Shown: piece by piece, positions 33,296-41,606 of the stretch
Position numbering within the stretch: the stretch's first letter is position 1
Layout: each line of letters begins with the position of its first letter
Source of the DNA: Novosphingobium album (ex Hu et al. 2023)
Lineage (GTDB): Bacteria > Pseudomonadota > Alphaproteobacteria > Sphingomonadales > Sphingomonadaceae
Length of the DNA: 64,000 nucleotides
Assembly: GCF_022832385.1 (NCBI RefSeq)
Contig: NZ_JALHLE010000007.1
Location: 186,001-250,000, forward strand
Direction of reading: 5' to 3'
Notes under the pieces: model-generated
The model's database searches: none
What the model was told of the DNA's origin: nothing
The model's input: only the letters and a program-made list of their open reading frames with translations
Program-made: the position numbers and the translations under genes

Positions 33296-34503
33296 TGCTC
33301 GGGACAATCTTCATGCTCGCGCTGCGATCGATCCGGCGACACCTCCTGCGCTCGTTCCTGACGATCCTCGGCATCGTCATCGGCGTCAGCGCCGTCGTCA
33401 GCATGGTGACACTGGGCAAGGCGACCACGGCTGCGGTGCAGGAACAGATCTCGGCGCTGGGAACGAACATCCTGCAGATCCGTCCGGGACAGGGCTTCGG
33501 ACGGGGCGGGGGCGGGTCCGCCCCGCAGAATTTCAAGCCCGATGACGTAACAGCGATCCAGCAGCAGATTGGCGGTGTGGTGGCCGTGGCCCCGCAGGCG
33601 CAGACCTCGGCAACCGCGATCTACGAGGGCGCCAACTGGTCAACCACTGTCAATGGCACGACCGACGCCTATTTCAAGGTCCAGCCCTGGCCCCTCAAGT
33701 CCGGTCGCACGTTCAGCACCGCCGAGGAAAAGGCCGGAAAGGCCGTCTGCATCATCGGCTCGACGGTCGAGAAGAACCTGTTCCGCAATACCGATGCCCT
33801 GGACAAGCGTTTCCGCGTCGGCGGCATCAGCTGCGACGTCATCGGCACGCTCACCACACGTGGCCAGGCGGGCTTCGGCGGCGATCAGGACGATGTCGTC
33901 ATCATGCCCATCAAGACGGTGCAGCGCCGCTTCACCGGCTCCACCGACATCCGCATGATCCTTGTCGGGGTGGATCAGGCTTACGCGACCAGCCAGGTCC
34001 AAACCACCCTCACCAGTCTCCTGCGCGAACGGCGCCACATCACCGGCGACAAGGAGGACGACTTCAACATCTTCGACACCAAGCAGATCTCCGACACGCT
34101 CACCGGCACGACGACCCTGCTGACCCGGATTGTCGCCGCCGTTGCCGCAATCAGTCTTGTCGTCGGCGGGATCGGCATCATGAACATCATGCTGGTCTCG
34201 GTCACGGAGCGCACCCGCGAGATCGGTATCCGTCTCGCGATCGGCGCGGTGGCGAGCGAAGTGCTCATGCAGTTTCTGGTCGAAGCCGTCGTACTGTCGT
34301 GCATAGGCGGCATCATCGGCCTGCTGCTGGCGCAACTGGTAATCGCGGCGGCGACGCCGCTGATGCAGGTCCCCTGGACCTTCGATCCGCAGATCAACCT
34401 GTTCGCGTTCCTGATCTCGGCGGCGATCGGCGTGGTGTTCGGCTATTTCCCGGCCCGGCGGGCGGCAGGCCTCAATCCGATCGACGCGTTGCGGCACGAA
34501 TAG
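33295..34503 (+). CDS. MacB-type ABC transporter permease
   Basis: A 402-residue permease with the MacB_PCD and FtsX architecture. The first membrane helix (about 15-38, [21 protein letters not shown]) precedes a large periplasmic domain (45-270), then come three helices (272-300, 325-350, 362-385) with the FtsX motif [14 protein letters not shown]. The cargo is unknown; homologues export macrolides, toxins, siderophores or lipoproteins. Adjacent iron genes raise the possibility of siderophore export, which is inference. Confidence 0.92.
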   Translation: MLGTIFMLALRSIRRHLLRSFLTILGIVIGVSAVVSMVTLGKATTAAVQEQISALGTNILQIRPGQGFGRGGGGSAPQNFKPDDVTAIQQQIGGVVAVAPQAQTSATAIYEGANWSTTVNGTTDAYFKVQPWPLKSGRTFSTAEEKAGKAVCIIGSTVEKNLFRNTDALDKRFRVGGISCDVIGTLTTRGQAGFGGDQDDVVIMPIKTVQRRFTGSTDIRMILVGVDQAYATSQVQTTLTSLLRERRHITGDKEDDFNIFDTKQISDTLTGTTTLLTRIVAAVAAISLVVGGIGIMNIMLVSVTERTREIGIRLAIGAVASEVLMQFLVEAVVLSCIGGIIGLLLAQLVIAAATPLMQVPWTFDPQINLFAFLISAAIGVVFGYFPARRAAGLNPIDALRHE

Positions 34504-34521
34504 CACCGGCACAGCGGGTTG

Positions 34522-34546
34522 TTGCGGGCATCTTCTACGCCCGCAA
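34522..34546 (+). terminator. Hairpin downstream of macB
   Basis: TTGCGGGC (34522-34529) pairs with GCCCGCAA (34539-34546) around a 9-base loop, 18 bases after the macB stop. No T-run follows. Likely a weak or Rho-assisted end of the pump operon. Confidence 0.4.
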
Positions 34547-34581
34547 ACCACAGGGCTCCGCGAAAGGCGCAGTGGCCGGAT

Positions 34582-34749
34582 TCAGGGCAGCGGTGTCGCC
34601 GTGACCACCAGCCGGCCGAGAAAAACGGGTTGCTCTGCCCCAATCACATTCGATGCTGTGCGGTGTTGCGCTGCCGGAAATCCTTCGGCCCCAGCCAGCA
34701 CCCAAAGTGCGGCTGCCATGGCGCCAAGAACAGAGAGAAAGTGCATCAT
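34582..34749 (-). CDS. Small putative secreted peptide (55 residues)
   Basis: A 55-residue frame in the gap between macB and the siderophore receptor. It opens with two ATGs, has GAGG 5 bases upstream and a signal-peptide-like hydrophobic start (MMHFLSVLGAMAAALWVLAG). The mature part ends in FLGRLVVTATPLP. I do not recognise the family. The good ribosome site and export signal argue for a real gene; length and lack of homology knowledge argue for caution. Apart from this, two hairpins and the Fur-like box, I see nothing in the 620-base gap 34504-35123. Confidence 0.5.
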   Translation of the reverse strand: MMHFLSVLGAMAAALWVLAGAEGFPAAQHRTASNVIGAEQPVFLGRLVVTATPLP

Positions 34750-34935
34750 CGGCGCCTCGTTTCGTTGCCCTATCGACGCCGACGTACTGCTCCCACGTTG
34801 TCGCAGCGCTTTGCCGCCGCCGTGTCAAAATGTCCGAATGTGTATCGAGGATGCGACCGGCAATGGTTGCATAGGCGATCGTAGGGTGGAGCCCCGTCCT
34901 TTCCTGGGGCCACCCCGTGAAGGCAGATGGAGAAG

Positions 34936-34950
34936 TGCGAATCATTATCA
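34936..34950. promoter_or_regulatory. Fur-like iron box upstream of the siderophore receptor
   Basis: TGCGAAT-C-ATTATCA matches the 7-1-7 Fur core (TGATAAT-N-ATTATCA) at 12 of the 14 arm positions. It lies about 175 bases before the receptor start at 35124. Iron repression by Fur would fit the neighbouring genes. A promoter is likely near this point. Confidence 0.7.
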
Positions 34951-35123
34951 TTAATGCATCGTTCAATGCCTAAGCCGCACGATACAGAGCGGACTCTCCG
35001 ACCTCCCACGAGCTCAAGCGGCTCCATTTTTCCGCAGATTCCCGTCAGAAACACTAATTCACTTGTGCTATTGCGAATCTCTTGCAATAGCGTCGCAGCA
35101 TCAACCACTTCTGGGGGGAATAC

Positions 35124-37436
35124 ATGTCACTGTCCCGTTTGCGTGAATCGCTGGCCTCGACCACGCCGGCCTATCTCGCGCTGAGCTGCTTTGGCCTCGC
35201 CGCGACACCGGCCCTCGCGCAGGAAGCCGCCAGCACGGAAAAACCGGCACAACTGGGCGGCGTGACCGTTACCGACACCGCAATCGACGACACGGTGAAA
35301 GTGGACACCGTATCCTCCCCCAAGTTCACGCAACCGCTCCAGGACACGCCCCAGACCATACAGGTGATCAGCAAGGACCTGTTCAACCAGCAAGGCGCGA
35401 CCACGCTGACTGAAGCCCTGCGCAACAGCCCGGGCGTGGGCACATTCTATGCCGGCGAGAACGGCAATACCACGACCGGCGACGCCATCCGCATGCGCGG
35501 CTTCGATACATCGAGCAGCATCTTCGTCGACGGCATCCGCGATCTCGGCTCGATCTCCCGCGACGTGTTCAATACCGAACAGGTCGAAGTCGCCAAGGGC
35601 CCGGCCGGCACCGACAACGGCCGAACCGCGCCGACCGGCGCCATCAACATGGTCAGCAAGCAGCCGTTCCTTGACACCGCCGTGTCCGGCACGGCGTCCA
35701 TCGGCGTCGACGGGCAGAAGCGCGCCACCGCCGATTTCAACCAGGTCATCGACGCTATCCCCAACGCCGCCGTTCGCCTCAACGTGCTGTGGCAGGACAG
35801 CGACGATCCGGCCCGCGATCATGTGAAGAACAAGCGCATCGGCATCGCCCCCTCGCTCGGACTGGGGCTGGGCACGCAAACCCGCCTCTACCTCAACTTC
35901 CTCTACGTCGATCAGGAGAACATTCCCGACGGTTACGTGCCGACGATCGGCCTGCCGGGCTGGGAACCGCAGAGCGGCCTCGAGGCGCTGATTGGCAACC
36001 CGGTCGATTCCAGCAACTTCTACGGCACCCGCGACGATCACGACGACGTGACGGCTCAAATGGGCACGATCAAGTTCGAGCATGAATTCTCGGACAGTGT
36101 GCGCCTGACCAACACCGCGCGCTGGGGCAAGACCAGTCAGGACTACCTGCTGACCTCGTTCATGTCGACGAGCACGAACGTCACGGCGACCGATCCCGAT
36201 GACCTGTCCACCTACACACTGGCTCGCAGCCTCTCCACCTACCGGGACGTGACCAACCGCATTCTGACCGACCAGCTCAACCTGCAGGTCGATTTCAACA
36301 CAGGTGCCGTTGAGCACAACCTGAGCACCGGCATCGAGATCACCAGCGAGAAGCAGATTCTTCACGCCCACGGATCGACCGGGGAACGCCCGGCTGCCAA
36401 TCTCTATGACCCGGACTGGAACGATGTGGGCACGCTGAGCGATTTCCGCTCCGGCGCGGTGACCCGCGGCAAGACCGACACCCAGGCCTTCTACCTGTTT
36501 GACACCGCCAAGTTCTTCGACGGCGCGCTGCTGGTGACCGGCGGCATCCGTGTCGATCACTACAAGACAACCTACTTCAGCAATGCCGTGTGCAACGACG
36601 GCACCGGACGCGGAGCGGTCTCCTGCGGCGGCGCCGCGGTGGGCACAATCGTCACCACCAACGACCTGAACTCCAAGGACACCCTGTTCAACTGGAAGCT
36701 GGGTGCCGTGTTCAAGCCGGTCGATACGCTTAGCCTCTACGTCAACTATGCGCTCTCGCAGCAGCCACCGGGCGGCGACAACTTCACGCTCAGTTCGTCG
36801 GCCAGCAACGCGAACAACCCGGTCTTCGACCCGCAGAAGGCGGAAACCTTCGAAGCGGGCGTCAAGTGGAGCGCGCTGGGCGACATGCTCGCGCTGAATG
36901 CCGCAGTGTTCCAGACGACCGTCAAGAACGAGATCAACAGCGACATTCTCGACGATGCCGGCAACCCGACCCAGACCGGCGAGAAGCGGGTGCGTGGCTT
37001 CGAACTGTCGGCTGTTGGCAACATCACCGAGGCATGGTCCGTTTCGGCCGGCTACAGCCATCTCAAGACCAAGGTGACCGAAGGCCCCGTCATCACCAGT
37101 GACGGCACCCCGAACCTGACTTACATCCCGGGCGATTCCTGGACGGTGTGGACCAACTACCGTTTTCCGTTCGGTCTGGAGATCGCAGGCGGCGCACGCC
37201 ACAACGGTGGCCTGCACCGCGGCACCGACGGCGCCGTGGGCACGCCGGCCTATACTGCAGGCTACACGGTCGTGGACGGCATGCTCGGCTTTGCCCTTAC
37301 CGATCAGGTCAAGCTGCGCGTGAACGCCTACAACCTGTTCGACAAGGAATACGTCGCGTCGATCAACAAGAGCGGCTACCGCTACACCCCGGGTACGCCG
37401 CGCACGTTCCTGTTCAGCGCCGACTTCAATTTCTGA
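35124..37436 (+). CDS. TonB-dependent catecholate siderophore receptor (Fiu-like)
   Basis: A 770-residue receptor. A signal peptide (1-32, PALAQ) leads to a TonB-box region (GGVTVTDTA) and the plug domain with TPQTIQVISKDLFNQQGATTLTEALRNSPGV and VEVAKGPAGTDNGRTAPTGAINMVSKQPF. The barrel runs to a terminal F (FSADFNF). There is no STN domain, so it only transports. The plug and the late VRHNGGLHRGTDG-like stretch resemble Fiu/PiuA receptors for catecholate siderophores, and PiuC follows, as in the fiu-ybiX pair. A Fur-like box upstream suggests expression in low iron. Confidence 0.9.
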   Translation: MSLSRLRESLASTTPAYLALSCFGLAATPALAQEAASTEKPAQLGGVTVTDTAIDDTVKVDTVSSPKFTQPLQDTPQTIQVISKDLFNQQGATTLTEALRNSPGVGTFYAGENGNTTTGDAIRMRGFDTSSSIFVDGIRDLGSISRDVFNTEQVEVAKGPAGTDNGRTAPTGAINMVSKQPFLDTAVSGTASIGVDGQKRATADFNQVIDAIPNAAVRLNVLWQDSDDPARDHVKNKRIGIAPSLGLGLGTQTRLYLNFLYVDQENIPDGYVPTIGLPGWEPQSGLEALIGNPVDSSNFYGTRDDHDDVTAQMGTIKFEHEFSDSVRLTNTARWGKTSQDYLLTSFMSTSTNVTATDPDDLSTYTLARSLSTYRDVTNRILTDQLNLQVDFNTGAVEHNLSTGIEITSEKQILHAHGSTGERPAANLYDPDWNDVGTLSDFRSGAVTRGKTDTQAFYLFDTAKFFDGALLVTGGIRVDHYKTTYFSNAVCNDGTGRGAVSCGGAAVGTIVTTNDLNSKDTLFNWKLGAVFKPVDTLSLYVNYALSQQPPGGDNFTLSSSASNANNPVFDPQKAETFEAGVKWSALGDMLALNAAVFQTTVKNEINSDILDDAGNPTQTGEKRVRGFELSAVGNITEAWSVSAGYSHLKTKVTEGPVITSDGTPNLTYIPGDSWTVWTNYRFPFGLEIAGGARHNGGLHRGTDGAVGTPAYTAGYTVVDGMLGFALTDQVKLRVNAYNLFDKEYVASINKSGYRYTPGTPRTFLFSADFNF

Positions 37437-37457
37437 TACGGATCAAGCACAAGGCAT

Positions 37458-37493
37458 GGGGCGGGAGCTAGTCCCCCGCCCCGTTCCCTTTTT
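37458..37493 (+). terminator. Intrinsic terminator/attenuator after the receptor gene
   Basis: GGGGCGGG (37458-37465) pairs with CCCGCCCC (37475-37482) around a 9-base loop, followed by GTTCCCTTTTTC. It lies 21 bases after the receptor stop and 19 bases before the piuC start, so it may attenuate read-through into piuC and lower its level relative to the receptor. Confidence 0.6.
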
Positions 37494-37511
37494 CAGCGAT
37501 CGGGCAAAGAC

Positions 37512-38189
37512 ATGCTTCTTCACATTCCCCAGGTGCTCACGGCAGACGAAATCGCCGAGTTCCGCCGCCGGCTCGACGGGGCCGACTGGACCGACGGCCG
37601 CGAAACGGTCGGGCATCAGGGAGCGAAAGTGAAACGCAACGAACAACTGCCCGACACATCGCCGGTGAAGGCCGAGCTGGGCCGGGCCGTGCTCGCCGCG
37701 CTCAAGCGCAGTCCGTTGTTCTTTGCAGCCGCCCTGCCCCGCAAGATCCTGCCCCCGCGCTTCAACCGCTACACCGGTGGCGGCGAATACGGCTTTCACA
37801 TCGACGGCGCAGTGATGAGCATCGGCGAGGACGAGCACCTGCGGTCGGACGTATCCTGCACGCTGTTTCTCAACGATCCGGACGAATACGATGGCGGCCG
37901 CCTGATCATCAGCGACACCTATGGCGAGCATGTAGTCGCCAAAGCAGCAGGCGATGCCATCATCTATCCCTCCAGCAGCCTGCACCGCGTGGAGCCGGTC
38001 ACGCGCGGCGCGCGGATCGCTTCGTTCTTCTGGATCCAGAGCCTCGTGCGCGATGACAGCCAGCGGCGCACCCTGTTCGAACTGGATACGTCGATCCAGA
38101 AATTCACGCTCGATGGCGCGGACGAGGACGCACTGCTGCAACTGACCTGCGTCTATCACAACCTGCTGCGGCGCTGGTCCGAGACCTGA
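37512..38189 (+). CDS. piuC: Fe(II)/2-oxoglutarate-dependent dioxygenase PiuC/YbiX
   Basis: A 225-residue PKHD-type dioxygenase. The iron ligands are H96 and D98 (GFHIDGA) and H158 (SSLHRV); R168 (RGARIAS) should bind the 2-oxoglutarate carboxylate. PiuC/YbiX proteins are encoded next to Fiu-type receptors and are important for catecholate siderophore or siderophore-drug use; the exact substrate is not established. Length is the usual 225-230 residues. It follows the receptor gene across a hairpin. Confidence 0.9.
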   Translation: MLLHIPQVLTADEIAEFRRRLDGADWTDGRETVGHQGAKVKRNEQLPDTSPVKAELGRAVLAALKRSPLFFAAALPRKILPPRFNRYTGGGEYGFHIDGAVMSIGEDEHLRSDVSCTLFLNDPDEYDGGRLIISDTYGEHVVAKAAGDAIIYPSSSLHRVEPVTRGARIASFFWIQSLVRDDSQRRTLFELDTSIQKFTLDGADEDALLQLTCVYHNLLRRWSET

Positions 38190-38204
38190 GCCGCGCCGGA
38201 GCCT

Positions 38205-39191
38205 TCAGAGCGCTTCTTCCCCGACTTCGCACACAAGCGCTTCGAGCGCCGGGCTGATCCATTCCACGACGCTGCCATCACGGCGCACGAGGGCGCGTAC
38301 GCACAGCCCCTCACTGCTCGCCAGAGCCTGCATCTCGTCCGGCGGGAGGACACCGAGGGCCGTGGCCCAAACGTCTGCCAGAATGGCTTCCTCATGGATC
38401 ACGCTGACTGCCATGGCATGTTCCACCGGCAGGCCGGTGCGGGGATCGATCGTGTGGCGGCCGCGCACATAGTCACCCGAGGTCGCCACCGCGAGCTGGT
38501 GCAGCGCCACGCGGAACGGCGCGATCCCGGACTCGGGTGTTTCCAGATCGACCCACCAGGGATCGCCGTCGGGGCGCATGCCCATGCCCACCAGTTCGCC
38601 CCCGATCTCCACAAGCGCATGATGGCAGCCGCGGCCGCGCAATAGCTGCGCCAGCGCATCGACCGCGAAACCCTTGGCAATACCAGACAGATCGAGCTGG
38701 AGCCCGCCGGGCTGCCGCAGCCGTCTGGTTTCCGGTTCATAGGCAAGCCGCTGCCAGCCCGCGCGCGTGCGCGCCGCTGCCAGTTCGTCCCGCCCCGGCG
38801 GTGCCTCGCGGGAGACGGGGCCATGACCCCACAGATTCACCAGCTCGCCAATCGCGGGATCGAAGGCCCCGCCGCTGCAGGCAGCGACAGCGAGCCCGGC
38901 TTCCATCACCCGCGCGAAATCGGGCGGGAGCACGAACCATGCCCCGCCGGGCGCGCGATTGAACCGGCCCAGCACGGAATCCGCGCGCCAGTGGCTCATC
39001 TGCGCCAGAATCTCTTCCAGACGTGCCGTGATCGCCTCTGCGACCCCGGCGCTGTCCAGCTCCGGCGGACAGGCCATGCGCACGCTCCAGACCGTTCCCA
39101 TCGTCTCGCCGCGCAGTTCGGCCAGCGGCGCATCGCGCCGCCAGCCGGCCAGAACCGCAGCGTCGATCTCGAGGGGAACGGCAAGTCGCAT
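38205..39191 (-). CDS. apbE: FAD:protein FMN transferase ApbE
   Basis: A 328-residue flavin transferase. Motifs: GETMGTVWSV near the N-terminus, the DLSGIAKGFAVD flavin-binding stretch, VEIGGELVGMG, and DPRTG with ILADVWATAL near the C-terminus for magnesium binding. ApbE transfers FMN from FAD to a Thr/Ser in target proteins of the periplasm. No signal peptide is seen on this copy. It is the last gene of a - strand operon whose DUF2271 protein has a matching acceptor motif, so that protein is the likely target. Confidence 0.9.
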   Translation of the reverse strand: MRLAVPLEIDAAVLAGWRRDAPLAELRGETMGTVWSVRMACPPELDSAGVAEAITARLEEILAQMSHWRADSVLGRFNRAPGGAWFVLPPDFARVMEAGLAVAACSGGAFDPAIGELVNLWGHGPVSREAPPGRDELAAARTRAGWQRLAYEPETRRLRQPGGLQLDLSGIAKGFAVDALAQLLRGRGCHHALVEIGGELVGMGMRPDGDPWWVDLETPESGIAPFRVALHQLAVATSGDYVRGRHTIDPRTGLPVEHAMAVSVIHEEAILADVWATALGVLPPDEMQALASSEGLCVRALVRRDGSVVEWISPALEALVCEVGEEAL

Positions 39192-39229
39192 GGCCCGGCT
39201 GTCCGCCGGGCCGTCAGGCGATGACGCGA

Positions 39230-40177
39230 TCAGGGCGCCACCACTTCGAGCGTCGTCGTGTAGGACATGCGGCGCTCGGCCGCGCGCGGATCGCCGGGAT
39301 GGTGGTCATCCAGCTCCGCGCTGAGCCAGTACATGCCCGGGATCGGCCATTTGACGTGCAGGACACCGTCGGCGCCGGTCTTAAGCTCCTGCGCCTCTTC
39401 GGCTTCACGGAACCGCTTGCCGCCGGGTACGACCGTCACTGCAACACCCGCCGCAGGCTTGCCGTCGACGAGGAAGCGAAACTGCCCCTCCTCGTCCGCC
39501 ACAAGCGAGCCCGGGTGTGTGATCGGCTCCATTTCGAGGCCTTTGCCGACCGGCTTGAACACGGTCATCGTGGGCGCATCGGCCGTCACGAAAATGAAGT
39601 TCCGCGAGATCCGCTCGCTCAACTTCACGTCGGTCGCATTGGCCGGGATGTCTGCCGGCGTGGCCAAGACATGCGCCGGATCGAAGCGTCCACGGCCGCC
39701 TTCGGGAGGGGGACCGCCAGGACCACCCTGCCCGGGACGCCCGCCGGGCGCCTCGCCTCCCGGAGCGCCCGGACGCAGCCCTGCCCCCATGGGCGGACGC
39801 CCCCGCATGGAGCCCACACGCCACATTTCACCGTCGAGCATGAAACTGCCGGAAACCGACGACTGCTCGACGCCGATCTTCCAGGTTCCCGGCTTGTCGA
39901 CCATGACGTCGAATGTGGAGCGGTAGCGGCCACGCGCCGGATTATCGATCTTCCCCTCGGTCCCGTCGGCTTCCCAGACTTTCACGTCGTCAAGATTCAT
40001 CGCCACGTGATCGGCGAAGAACGGTGAAGTGGAAGCGCCGGCATCGACGGTGACGCCGTTGCCGGTTCCCGACAGGATCGTGGTCGAAGGCAGGAGCCAC
40101 TGGCTATGGGCCAGCGCAGGCGTGGCGATGGCCGAACAAACGGCGGCAGTCGCGGCAAGCAGTGAATTGAAGCGCAT
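39230..40177 (-). CDS. DUF4198 domain-containing periplasmic protein
   Basis: A 315-residue exported protein with a signal peptide (1-23, ALAHS) whose mature chain begins HSQWLLPS, typical of DUF4198. The domain is beta-rich (HVAMNLDDVKVWEADG ... YRSTFDVMVDKPGTWKIGV). An internal linker at about 125-165 is very rich in Gly, Pro and Arg (PPMGAGLRPGAPGGEAPGG...) and probably flexible. A second beta domain follows (AGVAVTVVPGGKRFRE ... MYWLSAELDD). Such proteins are linked to metal or siderophore handling and sit beside flavinylated proteins; the role is unknown. It lies 62 bases after the DUF2271 gene. Confidence 0.8.
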   Translation of the reverse strand: MRFNSLLAATAAVCSAIATPALAHSQWLLPSTTILSGTGNGVTVDAGASTSPFFADHVAMNLDDVKVWEADGTEGKIDNPARGRYRSTFDVMVDKPGTWKIGVEQSSVSGSFMLDGEMWRVGSMRGRPPMGAGLRPGAPGGEAPGGRPGQGGPGGPPPEGGRGRFDPAHVLATPADIPANATDVKLSERISRNFIFVTADAPTMTVFKPVGKGLEMEPITHPGSLVADEEGQFRFLVDGKPAAGVAVTVVPGGKRFREAEEAQELKTGADGVLHVKWPIPGMYWLSAELDDHHPGDPRAAERRMSYTTTLEVVAP

Positions 40178-40239
40178 GGAATTTTCCTTGAACGTCGAGC
40201 CTCCAGCCGCGCGCGGCCGCTGGCCCGGGAGAACAGATG

Positions 40240-40725
40240 TCAGCGAATAGTCACCGCCCCGAGTTCGGCCTTGCCTGATGAGGAACCGCCCTTGCCGGGA
40301 ATGGTGATGGGAACCGAAACGAGTTCTCGCCCGCCGGATTCACGCGCAGCTTCGACCTTGAGGACATATTGCCCGGCGGGAAGATTGGCGGGCAACGGGA
40401 TCTGGTAGGTGCCCGGCGCGCGGGTCGCGCCGCTCACGCCGTCGGCAGGAAGCCTGAGCGAACGGCCGCCCTTGCGCCACCAGCTGCGCAGGTCGACCAG
40501 CCACTTCGTACCCGGCTCGTTGCCACCCTTCTTGATGTCGTACCACACGAAAACAGTGCGCGCGGCCCCACCGTCCGCAGGCTCGAGCCAGCCCGCGACG
40601 TAGGGCTTGTGATATTCGGCGACAGCGACGCGCGGGATCGTGACGCTGACTGTCGCGGCGCCCGCCGGGCTCGCAATCGTCCCCGCTGCGAGCAGGGGAA
40701 CGGCAGGAAGGACTTTCGATTTCAT
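40240..40725 (-). CDS. DUF2271 domain-containing protein with flavinylation motif
   Basis: A 161-residue exported protein. A signal peptide (1-23, AGAAT) precedes a beta-sandwich with VSVTIPRVAVAEYHKPYVAGWLE and VFVWYDIKK. The stretch D95-G-V-S-G-A-T101 is the consensus recognised by ApbE, which attaches FMN to the Thr; ApbE is in the same operon. A Gly/Ser-rich loop (KGGSSSGK) is near the C-terminus. It probably carries FMN in periplasmic electron transfer, perhaps for ferric reduction. Start ATG 40725 has GAAAG upstream, 14 bases after the PepSY gene ends. Confidence 0.83.
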   Translation of the reverse strand: MKSKVLPAVPLLAAGTIASPAGAATVSVTIPRVAVAEYHKPYVAGWLEPADGGAARTVFVWYDIKKGGNEPGTKWLVDLRSWWRKGGRSLRLPADGVSGATRAPGTYQIPLPANLPAGQYVLKVEAARESGGRELVSVPITIPGKGGSSSGKAELGAVTIR

Positions 40726-40739
40726 GTCTGGTCTTTCGC

Positions 40740-41462
40740 TCAGTGGATGAAGAACAGGGCAAGCACGACCGGCAGCACGAGGCTGAACCCCACCAGCGGC
40801 CAGGTCGAAGGGCGGTGTCGTGCGTGAAGCTGCAGCAGGAACAGACCGGTCAGAGTAAAGATCACGCAAGCCGCAGCGAACAGGTCGATGAACCAGAACC
40901 ACGCCGCGCCAGTGTTGCGGCCCTTGTGGAGATCGTTGAGGTAGGAGATCCAGCCGCGGCTGGTCGTCTCGGCAGTGATCTCGCCGGAAGCGCGATCGAT
41001 GGAGACCCAGGCATCGCGGCCCGGCCCTGGCAACGCGACATAAACCTCCTCTTCGTCCGTCCAGTCTGCCGCGCGCCCCGCAGGATCCACCGGAACTGCG
41101 GCGGCTACGGCCTTGGCGACGTCTGCAGGCAGCTCGGCGTGGCCGTCATTCGGCGCTGGCAGATTGGCCAGCAACGATGCAGACAATACCCCCCGGCTCT
41201 CAGCCCCCACCGGCCTGGCGGAAATCGATGAAGCGTGATTGAGAGTGATGCCGGTAATGGCAAACAGAAGCATTCCGGCCAGCGAAATTGCCGCACTCAT
41301 CCAGTGCCAGGCATGCAACTGCTTCAGCCAGAACGAGCGGGCCTTGCGGCTCTTGCGCGGCTGACGCCGTTGCGTTGCCCCGGCGGCCGGCACCGGTTCT
41401 CGGCGGCTGTGCCGGACCTCCGATTCGCGGGTTGGGCGTGCGGCGGCTTCAACAGCTTCCAA
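40740..41462 (-). CDS. PepSY-associated transmembrane protein
   Basis: A membrane protein of about 240 residues. A charged N-terminus (RKSRKARSFWLKQLHAWHWMS) leads to a first helix (AAISLAGMLLFAITGITLNHA), a periplasmic PepSY-like domain with VYVALPGPGRDAWVSIDRASGEITAETT, and two C-terminal helices (WFWFIDLFAAACVIFTLTGLFLL and TWPLVGFSLVLPVVLALFF). HAWHW and LNDLHKG carry histidines that could bind haem or iron. The start is uncertain: TTG 41462 has GAAGGA 9 bases upstream; GTG 41483 and GTG 41558 are alternatives. It is first in the operon with DUF2271, DUF4198 and ApbE, and probably passes electrons across the membrane. Confidence 0.78.
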   Translation of the reverse strand: MEAVEAAARPTRESEVRHSRREPVPAAGATQRRQPRKSRKARSFWLKQLHAWHWMSAAISLAGMLLFAITGITLNHASSISARPVGAESRGVLSASLLANLPAPNDGHAELPADVAKAVAAAVPVDPAGRAADWTDEEEVYVALPGPGRDAWVSIDRASGEITAETTSRGWISYLNDLHKGRNTGAAWFWFIDLFAAACVIFTLTGLFLLQLHARHRPSTWPLVGFSLVLPVVLALFFIH

Positions 41463-41571
41463 AGCAGGTATTCCTTCGTTCACCGGGAGGATCAAGGCAG
41501 GCCAGCGGCCCGCCCCCAACAGGTCTGCCCGGCATCCAGCAAAGTCTGGACAAGCCACTCTCTAATGTATA

Positions 41572-41586
41572 TGAGAATGACTCGCA
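41572..41586. promoter_or_regulatory. Fur-like iron box between PepSY operon and tonB
   Basis: TGAGAAT-G-ACTCGCA resembles the 7-1-7 Fur core and shares its TGCGA-type half with the box at 34936. It lies in the divergent promoter region between the PepSY operon and tonB and could control both. Confidence 0.6.
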
Positions 41587-41606
41587 ATATCGACTAATCA
41601 TCACGA

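Noticed and set aside
35127..37217. Long open frame (696 codons) on the - strand opposite the siderophore receptor
   Set aside because: It lies antisense to a receptor with full signal peptide, plug and barrel motifs. High-GC codon bias produces such frames; its translation has no recognisable domain.
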